Shown here in pieces: positions 9,353 through 22,340 of a DNA stretch of 64,000 nucleotides (positions are counted from its first letter, which is position 1; each line of letters opens with the position of its first letter). A program made the translations under genes and the position numbers. The notes below the pieces were generated by a model. That model was given only the letters and a program-made list of their open reading frames with translations, made no database searches and was not told where the DNA came from. The DNA comes from Hahellaceae bacterium (GTDB taxonomy: Bacteria; Pseudomonadota; Gammaproteobacteria; Pseudomonadales; Oleiphilaceae): NCBI GenBank assembly GCA_016716085.1, contig JADJWY010000009.1:248001-312000 (forward strand), written 5' to 3'.

Positions 9353-9790
9353 ATGATTGGTCTGATTCAGCGAGTCACTGAGGCACGTGTCGAAGTGGCA
9401 GGTGAGGTGGTCGGACAAATCGGCCCAGGCATTCTGCTTTTATTGGGCGTCGAAGCTCAGGACGAATCGGTTCAGGCTGAGCGCCTTCTGCAAAAAGTGC
9501 TGGGGTATCGCATCTTTGAAGATGAGGCCGGTAAAATGAACCGCAGTTTGCGGGAGAGCGGGGGTGGCCTGCTCGTGGTGTCCCAATTTACGCTGGTTGC
9601 AGATACCCGTAAGGGCTTGCGCCCCAGCTTCAGTTCGGGTGCCTCACCCGAAAAGGGAAAAGCGCTTTATGAGGCCTTTCTCAGTCTTGCACATGCTGCC
9701 CATCCCATCGTCGCAAGCGGTCGCTATGCCGCAGATATGAGCGTTTTCCTCTGCAATGATGGGCCGGCAACCTTCTGGTTAACGGCTTAA
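9353..9790 (+). CDS. dtd: D-aminoacyl-tRNA deacylase
   Basis: Removes D-amino acids (and glycine) mischarged on tRNA; 145 aa, cytoplasmic dimer. The N-terminus MIGLIQRVTEARVEV is typical. The SQFTL active-site motif is present (VVSQFTLVAD), and the Gly-cisPro motif is present as NDGPATFWL, where most homologues have GPVT. The ATG at 9353 is chosen because it begins the conserved domain; upstream in-frame sequence has no similarity. The gene follows the hydrolase gene by 19 bp, as in many gammaproteobacteria. Confidence 0.95.
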   Translation: MIGLIQRVTEARVEVAGEVVGQIGPGILLLLGVEAQDESVQAERLLQKVLGYRIFEDEAGKMNRSLRESGGGLLVVSQFTLVADTRKGLRPSFSSGASPEKGKALYEAFLSLAHAAHPIVASGRYAADMSVFLCNDGPATFWLTA

Positions 9791-10035
9791 TCCTTCCTGT
9801 CTTCACGTATCCGTACTTCTACGAGTCTTTAATCGGGCGATTTGTGTCTTTTTGTCACTGAATTGAAATATTACGGGGTTTTACTGAGGTGGTAGCCGCA
9901 TGGGGTCGTTGCTTCGGTGAAATAAGATCGTTTTATTTCGGAAATCACCTAGCGCCAATGCACTTACAACGTGGAGCACCTTTGTTATATTCAGGGTGTC
10001 TGTTTTGTGAACGTGTTAACGCCCTGCGTCTTATA

Positions 10036-10073
10036 GGGGTCCTGTGGAAGAACCGACAAATTTGACAAGTTTG
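10036..10073 (+). repeat. Left terminal inverted repeat of the Tn3-family element
   Basis: 38 bp starting GGGGTCCTGTGGAAGAACCG, an exact reverse complement of 25865-25902. It is preceded by the target duplication TTATA. The tnpA stop codon is 21 bp inside. Confidence 0.98.
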
Positions 10074-10093
10074 CTCGAAAGAGCGAAATATGA

Positions 10094-13000
10094 TCAATTC
10101 TGATACCCATTGTCACGCCAAAAGTGCTGTTTTACATGGTCCTCCAGTATCTTCGCCATCGCTTCCACATCAATTTTTCCACTACTTTTCTTGAAGCTAT
10201 ACCGGCCAGTGAACAACGTATGTGTCCAAGCTATCGGTGAAATCCGGGTAAACTCATCAATTACTTCCTGAGGGGCGCCGGTGGCCAACATTTTTTGGTA
10301 AACCGCATTCAAGATCATGCTGTTGTAGGCCACGATGCAGTTGGCAACTAACCTGGCAGCGTGGGCACTGACCCGGTTCTCGACGATTCTTTTGCCTTGA
10401 AATATGCCGTTGTAAGTCTTCCTGATATTGCTCTGCAGCTGGTGATAGGCTTCGGTGCGATTGCGGGCGCTTCGGATCGCTTTCCTGAGTTCCATATCGT
10501 CAATCAGATTGAGCACATGGATACTCTTGAAGATGGCATTGTATTCAAACAGCGCTGCCTTGAGCCTGGCGTAACGGGCATGGGAATTGAGTTTGCGAAT
10601 GATATTGCTCTGGGTATTCTCTTGCATGATGAGTGAAAGTAATACTCGCATGACACCTCGACGTTGCGAGCGGATACGATCAATATTGATCACGCCTTTA
10701 GGTTTTAGGAGGCCGGTGTCGTAGTCCAGCGGTGTGGCAGTATAAATATCGTCGGCAGCGTCCCGCACATTTTTGATGCTGGGGACATAATCCACGTCGA
10801 TGGAGTCCAGCGTGACAAAATTCAGCTTGTTCAATGAGTGGTTATCACCGGTTACCATGTGGATATCAATATCGGTTTTGTTGTTGTAGATCATGTCGTA
10901 CAGCGAATGTCCTTCGTACTCGTTCAGACCGATGTTTTTTGCATTGACGGCCACGTAGTTGGCGAGCAGCGTGTAGAGTGAGATGCCTCGTCCTTTGCCC
11001 AGGTGCTTCCTGGAATAGCGGGACTGAATCGTGCTGTCTGTGGTAGCAAATTTTTGCCCGTCTGCATCGGCCAGTAATTTGTCGTCCATCAAATTCCACC
11101 GATTGAATATCGGCAATGAATGAATATGGTTGCTGACAATTTCATTGGCCGCACACAGAGTATCCACCCGAACGAAATCTTCTCTCATAGCGCGAAGCTG
11201 GTTAAGCTCCAGGTCAGACATGTCGGCCATTTTCATCGCACCGAATCCAAACGCCTCCGATAACAAACAAGCGTTTATCGCCAACGGTAACGGTTTTTTC
11301 CGCTTGGTATAGCGGTCTTTCATGTGGGTAAACCCGCTCCACATCCCGACCCGATCGCCGATGAACATAACGAGGTTGGCAATTTCTACTTTGGGCAGAT
11401 TTTTGAAGAAAGCGTCATCCAGCTTTTCGACACTGTCATAGAGCAAGCTCCAGTATTGTTGACCGGTCTTGGCTTCGCGAATACTAAACCCAGGATTGTT
11501 ATTCTCACGGATATTGTGAGTCGTTCGCTCCCAGGCTTCATTCAGTTCTTGAAGAGCCTCATCAAGACGCTGATCGCAGTAAATGGGTATCTTGGGATAA
11601 CCGAACTCCGCTGCGATCTTCTCAACATCGTCTACCAGCGCATCGTCCACCAGGTCGGCATCAATATCACAGTAAGAGACGCTGTTATTGCAATAGAGCC
11701 GGCCCCGGTCAATTTCATGGTAAACCTTCTGGTAAACAAAAAACTCGAACAGGTACGGATCGATGTTCGTATCAGTCGGCTCCCGCTTCAAATATTGATT
11801 CATGTTTTTGGGAATGGTGAACCCCAGGTCATCGCAGATTGTTAGGTCTGATGGACTCCCGCCGTTGGCATAATGCGTTTTCAGTACATTGATCAATTCG
11901 CCGATGTAACTGTTTTCCTTGTAGTACTCCAGCCTGACCGTTGTAAAAATCGGGCGAAGATACAATGCAAATATGCGAGATGATTTGCCGTAGTACTCCC
12001 ACAAGGCCGCTTTCTTATCGAAAGATTTACCTTCCAAAAATTCTGCCATGGCTGAAAACTGTTCTTTGGGTAACATACCATAGGCCGTTTCATTCAGTTC
12101 GTCCTGGCTCATATTTGGGTTTCGGTTTGGGAACCACTTCAAAAACTTGGCTAACTTGGGAAAATCGGTAACCACCTTGGAGCTGTGCTCCATATGAGCC
12201 ATTGAGGCATAGGTTTTGCCAGCGTCCATAATTGCGCGCGTGTGATAGCAAAAACTAACGATCAGATTATCCATGATCTGTTGGTAGCGGTGGTAAACAA
12301 AACACAGCGCATAAAGCCATTGTTGTGGTTTACTCAGCCGACGCAAGCGGGACGCGGCATACTGCTCGGCAACATCGGCGTAGTAGCGAACGGCATTTTT
12401 TGACAAACCCAGAGACGGGATAAAACCCTTCGCAAACTCGTACAGTTCCTCAATCCGCAGGGCTTTGTCCACTTCCGCTTTGACAGCCGTATACTGAAAA
12501 TCTTTTTGATCGGCGCGGATGATATTGAGCGCCGTGATACCATCATTTCGCTGCACCAACGTCATAAGCTGGCTACTGATTGATGACGGTATGGAAGAGA
12601 TGGCGTTATTTAGCCGCTGTTCCTCTGTGGTAAAGGCGCGGCTGAACATATCCTGGAAAGTTCGATAGGACGGAATGATTAAATTCTGGTGATCGAAAAA
12701 CGCCAGTAACTGCCGGAAAGCACTGTGTCCTTTGGGGTAGTAGCGTAATAGCAGACTGATATGGGATTCTATTTCGGCCGTATATTGAGGCGACCAGCTT
12801 CGGTAAGCGAAAAGTGAAAGTATCGCCTGGCGCTGTTTACGCGAATATTCGCGAGATAGGCTTCCTGTGAACTGTGCGGCATCCGCGTCGTTGTAATAGG
12901 TTGCAATGATATACTGAACATCGCTGCTGACCTCATCGAATGAGAAGTTGAAGAACTGCTGTTTGGCCTTGAAATAACCCAATTGCAAAATGAAGTAGAT

Positions 13001-13156
13001 ACGGGTCCGGGTATTGCGAAACTGCTCAAGCGCAGTGCGTTCTACCGTGCTTAACGAAAAATACAAGCTCTGCTCATGGGCATTGAATTCAGGGCGAGAA
13101 TATAGCTCTTCGACTTCCGTGCTGGATAACAGCTGAATACGTTCGATATTTTCCAT
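10094..13156 (-). CDS. tnpA: Tn3-family transposase TnpA
   Basis: DDE transposase of 1020 aa that carries out replicative transposition at the 38-bp ends. The N-terminal DUF4158-type DNA-binding part (starting with LLSSTEVEELYSRPEFN) is followed by the DDE_Tnp_Tn3 domain. The first catalytic Asp region is DGQKFATTDSTIQSRYS, the second is HMVTGDNHSLNKLNF, and the C-terminal part is ANCIVAYNSMILNAVYQKML. Full length with no frameshift, so it is likely active. Reading is toward the left end. The three TA-like genes lie directly upstream on the same strand. Confidence 0.97.
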   Translation of the reverse strand: MENIERIQLLSSTEVEELYSRPEFNAHEQSLYFSLSTVERTALEQFRNTRTRIYFILQLGYFKAKQQFFNFSFDEVSSDVQYIIATYYNDADAAQFTGSLSREYSRKQRQAILSLFAYRSWSPQYTAEIESHISLLLRYYPKGHSAFRQLLAFFDHQNLIIPSYRTFQDMFSRAFTTEEQRLNNAISSIPSSISSQLMTLVQRNDGITALNIIRADQKDFQYTAVKAEVDKALRIEELYEFAKGFIPSLGLSKNAVRYYADVAEQYAASRLRRLSKPQQWLYALCFVYHRYQQIMDNLIVSFCYHTRAIMDAGKTYASMAHMEHSSKVVTDFPKLAKFLKWFPNRNPNMSQDELNETAYGMLPKEQFSAMAEFLEGKSFDKKAALWEYYGKSSRIFALYLRPIFTTVRLEYYKENSYIGELINVLKTHYANGGSPSDLTICDDLGFTIPKNMNQYLKREPTDTNIDPYLFEFFVYQKVYHEIDRGRLYCNNSVSYCDIDADLVDDALVDDVEKIAAEFGYPKIPIYCDQRLDEALQELNEAWERTTHNIRENNNPGFSIREAKTGQQYWSLLYDSVEKLDDAFFKNLPKVEIANLVMFIGDRVGMWSGFTHMKDRYTKRKKPLPLAINACLLSEAFGFGAMKMADMSDLELNQLRAMREDFVRVDTLCAANEIVSNHIHSLPIFNRWNLMDDKLLADADGQKFATTDSTIQSRYSRKHLGKGRGISLYTLLANYVAVNAKNIGLNEYEGHSLYDMIYNNKTDIDIHMVTGDNHSLNKLNFVTLDSIDVDYVPSIKNVRDAADDIYTATPLDYDTGLLKPKGVINIDRIRSQRRGVMRVLLSLIMQENTQSNIIRKLNSHARYARLKAALFEYNAIFKSIHVLNLIDDMELRKAIRSARNRTEAYHQLQSNIRKTYNGIFQGKRIVENRVSAHAARLVANCIVAYNSMILNAVYQKMLATGAPQEVIDEFTRISPIAWTHTLFTGRYSFKKSSGKIDVEAMAKILEDHVKQHFWRDNGYQN

Positions 13157-13195
13157 AGTGAGTGCCGATTCAATGCGATCCGATCGTCAGCCACA

Positions 13196-13504
13196 TTAAA
13201 TCACCTCGCGCCCATCCAGGTGATTCACCGGCACCATCCGCCTGTGCAAGACACCAAAAACCACTAACTGTTGCTCATGAACCACGTAATAAATGACATG
13301 GCTGACATGTGGAAAGCTCGATACTTCCGCTCCAACGTCCGGCCTGAGCTTTCCCAGGGAAGGTGTTTCAGCGAGCAAACGAATGGTTTTCCGGAGTTCG
13401 GATAGGTATTTTTTGGATTGCGCTTCTCCCCATCGGTCCAGGGTAAAACGGCGAATTTCAATGAGATCGGATTGAGCGTCTGGGGTTAAGCAGTAATTTG
13501 ACAT
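13196..13504 (-). CDS. ParE/RelE-family toxin
   Basis: 102 aa with the ParE-type fold: CLTPDAQSDLIEIRRFTLDRWGEAQSKKYLSELR at the N-terminus, then the strand-rich C-terminus HVIYYVVHEQQLVVFGVLHRRM. ParE toxins poison DNA gyrase; RelE relatives cut mRNA. Which applies is not decided by the sequence. It is the last gene of a three-gene minus-strand unit, 14 bp after a small helical protein and 39 bp before tnpA. Toxin-antitoxin pairs next to tnpA are known in Tn3-family elements, where they are thought to link transposition and maintenance. Confidence 0.85.
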   Translation of the reverse strand: MSNYCLTPDAQSDLIEIRRFTLDRWGEAQSKKYLSELRKTIRLLAETPSLGKLRPDVGAEVSSFPHVSHVIYYVVHEQQLVVFGVLHRRMVPVNHLDGREVI

Positions 13505-13518
13505 AGCAATAGGCGGGA

Positions 13519-13797
13519 CTAATGATCCTTGGGAACGTCGATAATGCCATCGGCGATGCCCCGAGCCAGCATTTCCATGAGTTTGGCAAAACGATAAAAG
13601 CCATCATACCGCTGGCAAATGTAATCCATTTGGATTCGTGACGTACTGTCCATCACTCGCTTGAACGCATCCATATAGTCGTAGCAGGTTTGCAATAAAT
13701 GCTCATCCCCGGTTTCGGTAAGAGGGAACCGGCGGGCGTGGTCATGGATGATCTTCACCATCTGAAGTTGTTCTGCACTGAGTTCGACAGCAGACAT
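13519..13797 (-). CDS. Small helical protein between antitoxin and toxin, unknown function
   Basis: 92 aa, not recognised. It is predicted to be mostly helical and rich in Met, Tyr and Asp, with CYDYMDAFKRVMDSTSRIQMDYICQRYDGFYRFAKLMEML in the centre. No helix-turn-helix or signal peptide is obvious. It lies between the Phd-like gene (26 bp upstream) and the ParE-like gene (14 bp downstream), all in one orientation. It could be a third TA component (chaperone or co-repressor), but that is only suggested by position. Confidence 0.7.
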   Translation of the reverse strand: MSAVELSAEQLQMVKIIHDHARRFPLTETGDEHLLQTCYDYMDAFKRVMDSTSRIQMDYICQRYDGFYRFAKLMEMLARGIADGIIDVPKDH

Positions 13798-13823
13798 TTT
13801 GCTTCCCCGAGAAATTTTATAGT

Positions 13824-14084
13824 CTAATCGTGGTGACCTGATTCCAAATCATTAAAAAATGCTTCTCCATCAACGGTGTTACCCGCTTCGATATCAGCTT
13901 TGGTCTGAGCGGCTCTCAACTGCAACAATCTCAACTTGAGTGCTTCAATGCTCTCGTACTCATCCATTGAGATAACCACAGCAACCGGCTTTCCATTTTT
14001 ATTAATCTGGATTGGCGCACGTTGCGCTTTCAGCAGCAAGTCACCAAACTGGGTTTTGGCTTCATTGGCAGAAAGTGTGTCCAT
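13824..14084 (-). CDS. Phd/YefM-family antitoxin
   Basis: 86 aa. The N-terminal Phd/YefM DNA-binding fold is clear: MDTLSANEAKTQFGDLLLKA, then PIQINKNGKPVAVVISMDEYES. The acidic C-terminal tail (ADIEAGNTVDGEAFFNDLESGHHD) would neutralise the toxin. The ATG at 14084 is preferred over an in-frame GTG 84 bp upstream because it begins the domain and a promoter (14121-14150) lies just before it. It probably represses its own operon with the downstream genes. Confidence 0.87.
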   Translation of the reverse strand: MDTLSANEAKTQFGDLLLKAQRAPIQINKNGKPVAVVISMDEYESIEALKLRLLQLRAAQTKADIEAGNTVDGEAFFNDLESGHHD

Positions 14085-14120
14085 TGTCTGGTACCTCACC
14101 AAATATCGTTCGATTCGTCC

Positions 14121-14150
14121 ATAGTATTCGAAACGAGCGATCTGCGTCAA
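14121..14150 (-). promoter_or_regulatory. Predicted sigma70 promoter of the TA module
   Basis: On the minus strand, TTGACG and TACTAT are separated by 18 bp. The start of transcription would be about 30 nt before the antitoxin ATG. Autorepression at this site by the Phd-like protein is expected but not shown. Confidence 0.5.
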
Positions 14151-14298
14151 CGCCTGTCTCACGGGCAAAGCCTCAAGCGGTGATCCCGGATCTGGCCATT
14201 AACTGCGCCATGAGTTCGATCTCAGTGAAAAACCGCCGAACAAGTTGAACGAGATTACCAGGGCGGATGTGAGGCCTTCGCTGCCGAGCACACCATCG

Positions 14299-14706
14299 TT
14301 ACTGCTTCGGATTTTGACTGGCAGTCAGGTTTTGCAATATGCCGCACTGCGCGATAGTACGTTCACTTGAGCAACTGCGGCGTAACGCTTTGAGCTGCGC
14401 ACGCAATTGCGTCAGCTCGGCAATACGATCTTCCACTTGTTGAATATGGGCGTCCATTATCTGGTTCACCTCTTCACATTGAGCGCCGGGTGAGCTGTTG
14501 AGCGCCAACAATTGACGGATTTCCGGCAGGCTGAGATCCAGACTGCGGCAATGTTTAATGAACAGCAACAGGTCGACGGCTGCTTTGTCGTACAAGCGAA
14601 AATTGCCCTCACTACGTTGGGTCGAGGGCAGCAGATTGGCTTTTTCATAGTAACGGATCGTCTGTATTGAGCAGCCGGTAACGCTTGCCAATTCTCCGAT
14701 TTTCAT
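14299..14706 (-). CDS. cadR: MerR-family Cd/Pb-type regulator (CadR/PbrR group)
   Basis: 135 aa. The MerR winged-helix N-terminus is MKIGELASVTGCSIQTIRYYEKANLLP. The dimer helix and metal cysteines follow the CadR pattern: Cys in KHCRSLD, Cys in PGAQCEEVN, and RRSCSSERTIAQCGILQNL near the end. The His-rich tail of some CadR proteins is missing. The ATG at 14706 was chosen at the start of the HTH; the longer frame upstream has no homology. It diverges from the HMA-CDF transporter gene, with a MerR-type promoter between them. It likely activates that gene on metal binding. Confidence 0.9.
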   Translation of the reverse strand: MKIGELASVTGCSIQTIRYYEKANLLPSTQRSEGNFRLYDKAAVDLLLFIKHCRSLDLSLPEIRQLLALNSSPGAQCEEVNQIMDAHIQQVEDRIAELTQLRAQLKALRRSCSSERTIAQCGILQNLTASQNPKQ

Positions 14707-14722
14707 AATCATAAATTTCAAC

Positions 14723-14753
14723 TTGACTCTATAGTAACTATAGATTTTAAACT
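14723..14753 (+). promoter_or_regulatory. MerR-type promoter/operator of the HMA-CDF gene
   Basis: The -35 TTGACT (14723-14728) and a -10 TAAACT (14748-14753) are separated by 19 bp, the long spacer typical of MerR-controlled promoters. The spacer holds the dyad CTCTATAGTAACTATAGAT, very close to the known PbrR/CadR operators. Confidence 0.82.
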
Positions 14754-14785
14754 GCATAACCAGAACAGAACAAGAGCGTTTTAAT

Positions 14786-15685
14786 ATGACTGAGCAATGC
14801 TGTGGTAGCTGTAACAGCGGTGCGCGGGACAACACACCGCAGATTTCCGATGGCACAGGCGTCGTCCAAGGCGGCTATGTCAGCGAGTATCGTGTGCCCA
14901 AGATGGACTGCCCTTCGGAGGAAGGCGTGATCCGTATGGCATTGGACGGCGTGGAACCCAAAGTCACGTTGGAATTCGATACCCCCAATCGCAAGGTGCG
15001 CATTTTTCACGAGAATAACGCTGAGGTTATTGAGGAGCGAATGCGTTCAGTCGGTTTGAGTGCGACATTGGAAAGTACATTGCCTGTCGCCGACGATGCC
15101 CTTGCCAGAGCCCAAGCGTCCGCACAACAGGAGGCGCAAAGAGAATCAGGCATTCTCAAGTGGCTACTGGCCATCAACGGCATCATGTTTGTCATTGAAA
15201 TCACCGTCGGCTGGTGGGCGCAATCCACTGGTTTGATTGCTGACTCTCTGGATATGTTCGCCGATGCGGCCGTCTACGGGGTGGCACTTTTTGCTGTAGG
15301 GCACAGTACTCGCATGAAATTACGCGCAGCGCATTTGTCCGGCTGGTTCCAGGTCATCCTTGCGTTGGGCGCTTTGAGTGAGGTGGTAAGGCGATTGGTG
15401 TACGGCAGTGACCCTATTTCCGGCCTGATGATGAGCTTCGGACTCGTGGCCCTGGCGGCAAACGTCCTATGTCTGCTGTTGATCGCCAAAAGCCGGGATA
15501 GTGGCGCGCATATGAAAGCCAGTTGGATATTCTCCGCCAACGACGTGATTGCCAATCTGGGCGTCATTCTGGCCGGTTTTCTGGTTGCCTGGACCGGTTC
15601 CCGCTATCCGGATCTGGTGATTGGTCTCATGATCGGTGTCGTTGTTCTAAACGGTGCACGACGTATTCTGAAGATGAAATCCTGA
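14786..15685 (+). CDS. CDF cation exporter with N-terminal HMA domain
   Basis: 299 aa inner-membrane protein. A Cys-rich start (MTEQCCGSC) is followed by a heavy-metal-associated-like fold with YRVPKMDCPSEEGVIRMALDG (about residues 35-90). Then come about six membrane helices with CDF-type metal residues in GLIADSLDMFADAAVYG and SANDVIANLGVILAGF. In the family this exports divalent metal, often using the proton gradient. It is divergent from cadR and behind its promoter, so induction by Cd/Pb/Zn-type ions is expected. It lacks the long C-terminal cytoplasmic domain of CzcD; the N-terminal domain may take its place. Confidence 0.87.
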   Translation: MTEQCCGSCNSGARDNTPQISDGTGVVQGGYVSEYRVPKMDCPSEEGVIRMALDGVEPKVTLEFDTPNRKVRIFHENNAEVIEERMRSVGLSATLESTLPVADDALARAQASAQQEAQRESGILKWLLAINGIMFVIEITVGWWAQSTGLIADSLDMFADAAVYGVALFAVGHSTRMKLRAAHLSGWFQVILALGALSEVVRRLVYGSDPISGLMMSFGLVALAANVLCLLLIAKSRDSGAHMKASWIFSANDVIANLGVILAGFLVAWTGSRYPDLVIGLMIGVVVLNGARRILKMKS

Positions 15686-15721
15686 CCAGAGAACGACCAG
15701 AGACGACGATTTGGGGAACGC

Positions 15722-15730
15722 TGCTATAAT
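15722..15730 (+). promoter_or_regulatory. Extended -10 promoter before the czc genes
   Basis: TGCTATAAT is a perfect extended -10 box about 60 nt before the czcI-like ATG. No clear -35 is seen. It could drive the czcI-unknown-czcCBA run. Confidence 0.5.
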
Positions 15731-15789
15731 ATGATAGTCTATGACAGCTAGTGTTTCGAACCTGACAGCATAAGGGCTCCACATTTCAC

Positions 15790-16161
15790 ATGATCATCCG
15801 CCATTACTTAACCTGTTTGTTGGCACTACTGATTGCCGTGCAATCGGTAGCTGCCATGGCGGACGTTCACCGGTTTCATCAATCCGGAACGGAGCACCTG
15901 ACCTTCAACCATGCGCATGACTTGGCTGCTGCGGACTCAGCCACGGAAATTTCAATGAAAGCGACCAATGTCGCCGATCCCGCCAGTACCGTTTCACAAG
16001 ATTGCCATCACTGCTGCCACTGCCATGGTATGACGCATTTATATCTGGGCGGTAACCCGGATAACTTGATTCCCATAACGTTGGGCAAAGAAAGCTCTGA
16101 CTACCACTTTATTTACCATTCTTACGCCGGATCACCGGATAACCCCCCTCCCATTGGCTAG
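15790..16161 (+). CDS. CzcI-like His/Cys-rich periplasmic protein
   Basis: 123 aa. A signal peptide (LLALLIAVQSVAAMA) is followed by a His-rich stretch and the Cys/His cluster DCHHCCHCHGM, a likely metal-binding site. Short periplasmic proteins of this kind (CzcI group) often precede czcCBA and are thought to tune the system. The length and position fit; similarity is otherwise weak. It is the first gene of the efflux run. Confidence 0.65.
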   Translation: MIIRHYLTCLLALLIAVQSVAAMADVHRFHQSGTEHLTFNHAHDLAAADSATEISMKATNVADPASTVSQDCHHCCHCHGMTHLYLGGNPDNLIPITLGKESSDYHFIYHSYAGSPDNPPPIG

Positions 16162-16236
16162 TCGAATACCCAGGCTTTAACACCGGCCGGGCGTGATGCC
16201 CTGGCTGTCGACTTGTTCAATTGTGAGGAATGAACC

Positions 16237-16665
16237 GTGAAGAAATTTCTTGTCTCCCTGTTATTGGGTTCTTGTGCTATTGCGTCTGCGTGGGCGGGCG
16301 AAAAATATCCTGTTGAAATTGTCCCCCAACCAGACCAGGAATGGCGCTTTCAAAGGCTGATGGCTTATTCGGCCGATAACGCCACTAAAGTCTCAGGCCG
16401 CCTGACATCCAACCTGCCCATCGGGTTGCCCCGAGGTCACGTTGACGTAGCGGCTTATACAAAATCCGGCGAACTCATCGCCGAAACGACTACCGATTAT
16501 GCGCCCGCCATATTGACCCATATAATGAAGAAAAAAGGCGGCGTGCGGTTTTCCGCAACGTTCGAAAAGCCATTGCCTTCGGATGCCATGGTCAAGGTGG
16601 CTTTTCATCGTGACCTGCCCAGCACCAAGGTAAACCCTTCCCATAGCGGCAATATCGCCAAATAA
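16237..16665 (+). CDS. Secreted protein of unknown function in the czc run
   Basis: 142 aa with a clear signal peptide (MKKFLVSLLLGSCAIASAWAG) and a mature part with no family I can name. It has beta-type segments (GRLTSNLPIGLPRGHVDVAAY, GVRFSATFEKPLPS) and no Cys after the signal. The start is GTG at 16237 with GAGGAA 7 nt upstream. It lies between the CzcI-like and CzcC genes, 75 bp and 72 bp away, all in the same direction. A periplasmic metal-related role is inferred only from context. Confidence 0.75.
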   Translation: MKKFLVSLLLGSCAIASAWAGEKYPVEIVPQPDQEWRFQRLMAYSADNATKVSGRLTSNLPIGLPRGHVDVAAYTKSGELIAETTTDYAPAILTHIMKKKGGVRFSATFEKPLPSDAMVKVAFHRDLPSTKVNPSHSGNIAK

Positions 16666-16737
16666 ATGGTGGTTTTCTGACTTCTCTCCAGGAGTGGACA
16701 GAGAACCTTTATTGCTCAATCGTAGAAAGGTTTACCT

Positions 16738-18012
16738 ATGTTAAAAAATCATTTACTTAAAAAGCAGTGGGGCGCAGCGCTGATAGTTGTCATGAGCTGT
16801 GCACTCATCTCGCCATTTTGTTATTCAGCCAATGCCCCGCGATCACTGACGTTACAAGCCGCTATCGAAAGAACCCTGCAACAGAATCCTCAGTTGCATC
16901 AGTTTGAATTTGCTCGCCAGCGCTTGATGTCGGAGCGTGAAATCTCAGATTTGAAACCCGCCTATCAGTTGGGTGTGGAACTGGAAAACTTCGCGGGTTC
17001 GGGTGAGGCAGCGAGCTTCGATAACGCTGAGCTGACCGTGGCGCTTTCTTCGGTGATTGAGCTTGGCGGCAAGCGGCAATCACGCGTTGCGGTGGCTGAT
17101 GCGAGGCTGGACGCCTTTGAGCTGGAGCGACAGGCGCAAACCCTTGATGTCCTCGGAGAGCTGACGAGTAGCTTCGTTCAGCTTTTAGCCACGCAACAGG
17201 AACTGAAACTGGCAGCAGAAGCCGTGGCGCTATCATCATCGCTGTACAGCACCGTCCAAACGCGCGCCCGCAGTGGTGCAGCATCGGACGCTGAAGTGAT
17301 GCGCGCCAGGGCCATGCTCACCCAATCCAATATCCAGCAAGAGGGGCTGCAGCGACATCTGGAACGCCAGAAGATCGCACTGGCGCGTTTCTGGGGCAGC
17401 ACAACTGTGGAGTTCTCGAACGTTGAGGGAGATTTGTTCGCCTTTAACCAGAGCCAACCTTTTTCCGCCTTGTACGAAGCGGTTCAGCAGTCACCGACAA
17501 TCATGGTTTTTGCCTCCGAACGGCGTTTGAAAGACGCTGAAGTTCGTCTGGCACAAACCCAGAACCGTGCCGACCTGGGCTGGCAGTTTGGTGTCAGGCG
17601 CTTTGAGGCGACGGGCGATACAGGGCTCACGCTGGGGTTTTCCATGCCGTTGTTCACCGAAAGTCGTAATCGCGGTGCCGTTAAATCCGCGCTGGCCGAG
17701 CGCAACGCACTGGAGTATCGACGCAGCGACCGTCTGTTGGCGCTGCATGACCGACTTTATAGCGCGTATTCGCAACGCGAGCAGTTCATTGCGGCGCATC
17801 GGCAGTTGAAGCAAAGCGTGATTCCCGATCTGGAAAAAGCCCTGACCATCACCCGCGAAGCCTATGACCGGGGACGCTTGAAGTATCAGGACTGGATCAC
17901 CGCGCAACAGGAGTTGCTGAATGCCAAGCAACGGCTGATCGAGACGGCGACCGCCGCATTGCTGAATCAGGCCGTCATCGAACAGCTTACGGCGCAGCCG
18001 CTGACGGAATAA
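16738..18012 (+). CDS. czcC: Outer-membrane efflux channel CzcC
   Basis: 424 aa protein of the TolC/outer membrane factor family. It has a signal peptide (up to SPFCYSANA) and the two-repeat pattern of the family (LTLQAAIERTLQQNPQL at the start, YDRGRLKYQDWITAQQELLNAKQRLIE near the end). It forms the outer-membrane exit duct for the CzcA pump. Operon with czcB (66 bp gap) and czcA. Confidence 0.93.
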   Translation: MLKNHLLKKQWGAALIVVMSCALISPFCYSANAPRSLTLQAAIERTLQQNPQLHQFEFARQRLMSEREISDLKPAYQLGVELENFAGSGEAASFDNAELTVALSSVIELGGKRQSRVAVADARLDAFELERQAQTLDVLGELTSSFVQLLATQQELKLAAEAVALSSSLYSTVQTRARSGAASDAEVMRARAMLTQSNIQQEGLQRHLERQKIALARFWGSTTVEFSNVEGDLFAFNQSQPFSALYEAVQQSPTIMVFASERRLKDAEVRLAQTQNRADLGWQFGVRRFEATGDTGLTLGFSMPLFTESRNRGAVKSALAERNALEYRRSDRLLALHDRLYSAYSQREQFIAAHRQLKQSVIPDLEKALTITREAYDRGRLKYQDWITAQQELLNAKQRLIETATAALLNQAVIEQLTAQPLTE

Positions 18013-18078
18013 ACCTTACTCGCCGTGCCGTTCAACATTTACGAGACGGTACGAGCAAACCAGACAGGATTTTTTAAT

Positions 18079-22288
<4,210 letters not shown>

Positions 22289-22340
22289 CCTACAACTTGC
22301 TTCGCTGCTCAGAACAGCGAAGCTGCTTGCCGGAGGATGT

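Noticed and set aside
9918..9947. Dyad GAAATAA/TTATTTC between dtd and the transposon
   Set aside because: Imperfect, no T run or known operator pattern; may be part of the old porin promoter region but cannot be assigned.
10019..10035. Integron attC-like reading of the repeated ACGCCCTGCGTC boundary
   Set aside because: The GTTAACG nearby does not fit the GTTRRRY core and no paired inverse core is seen.
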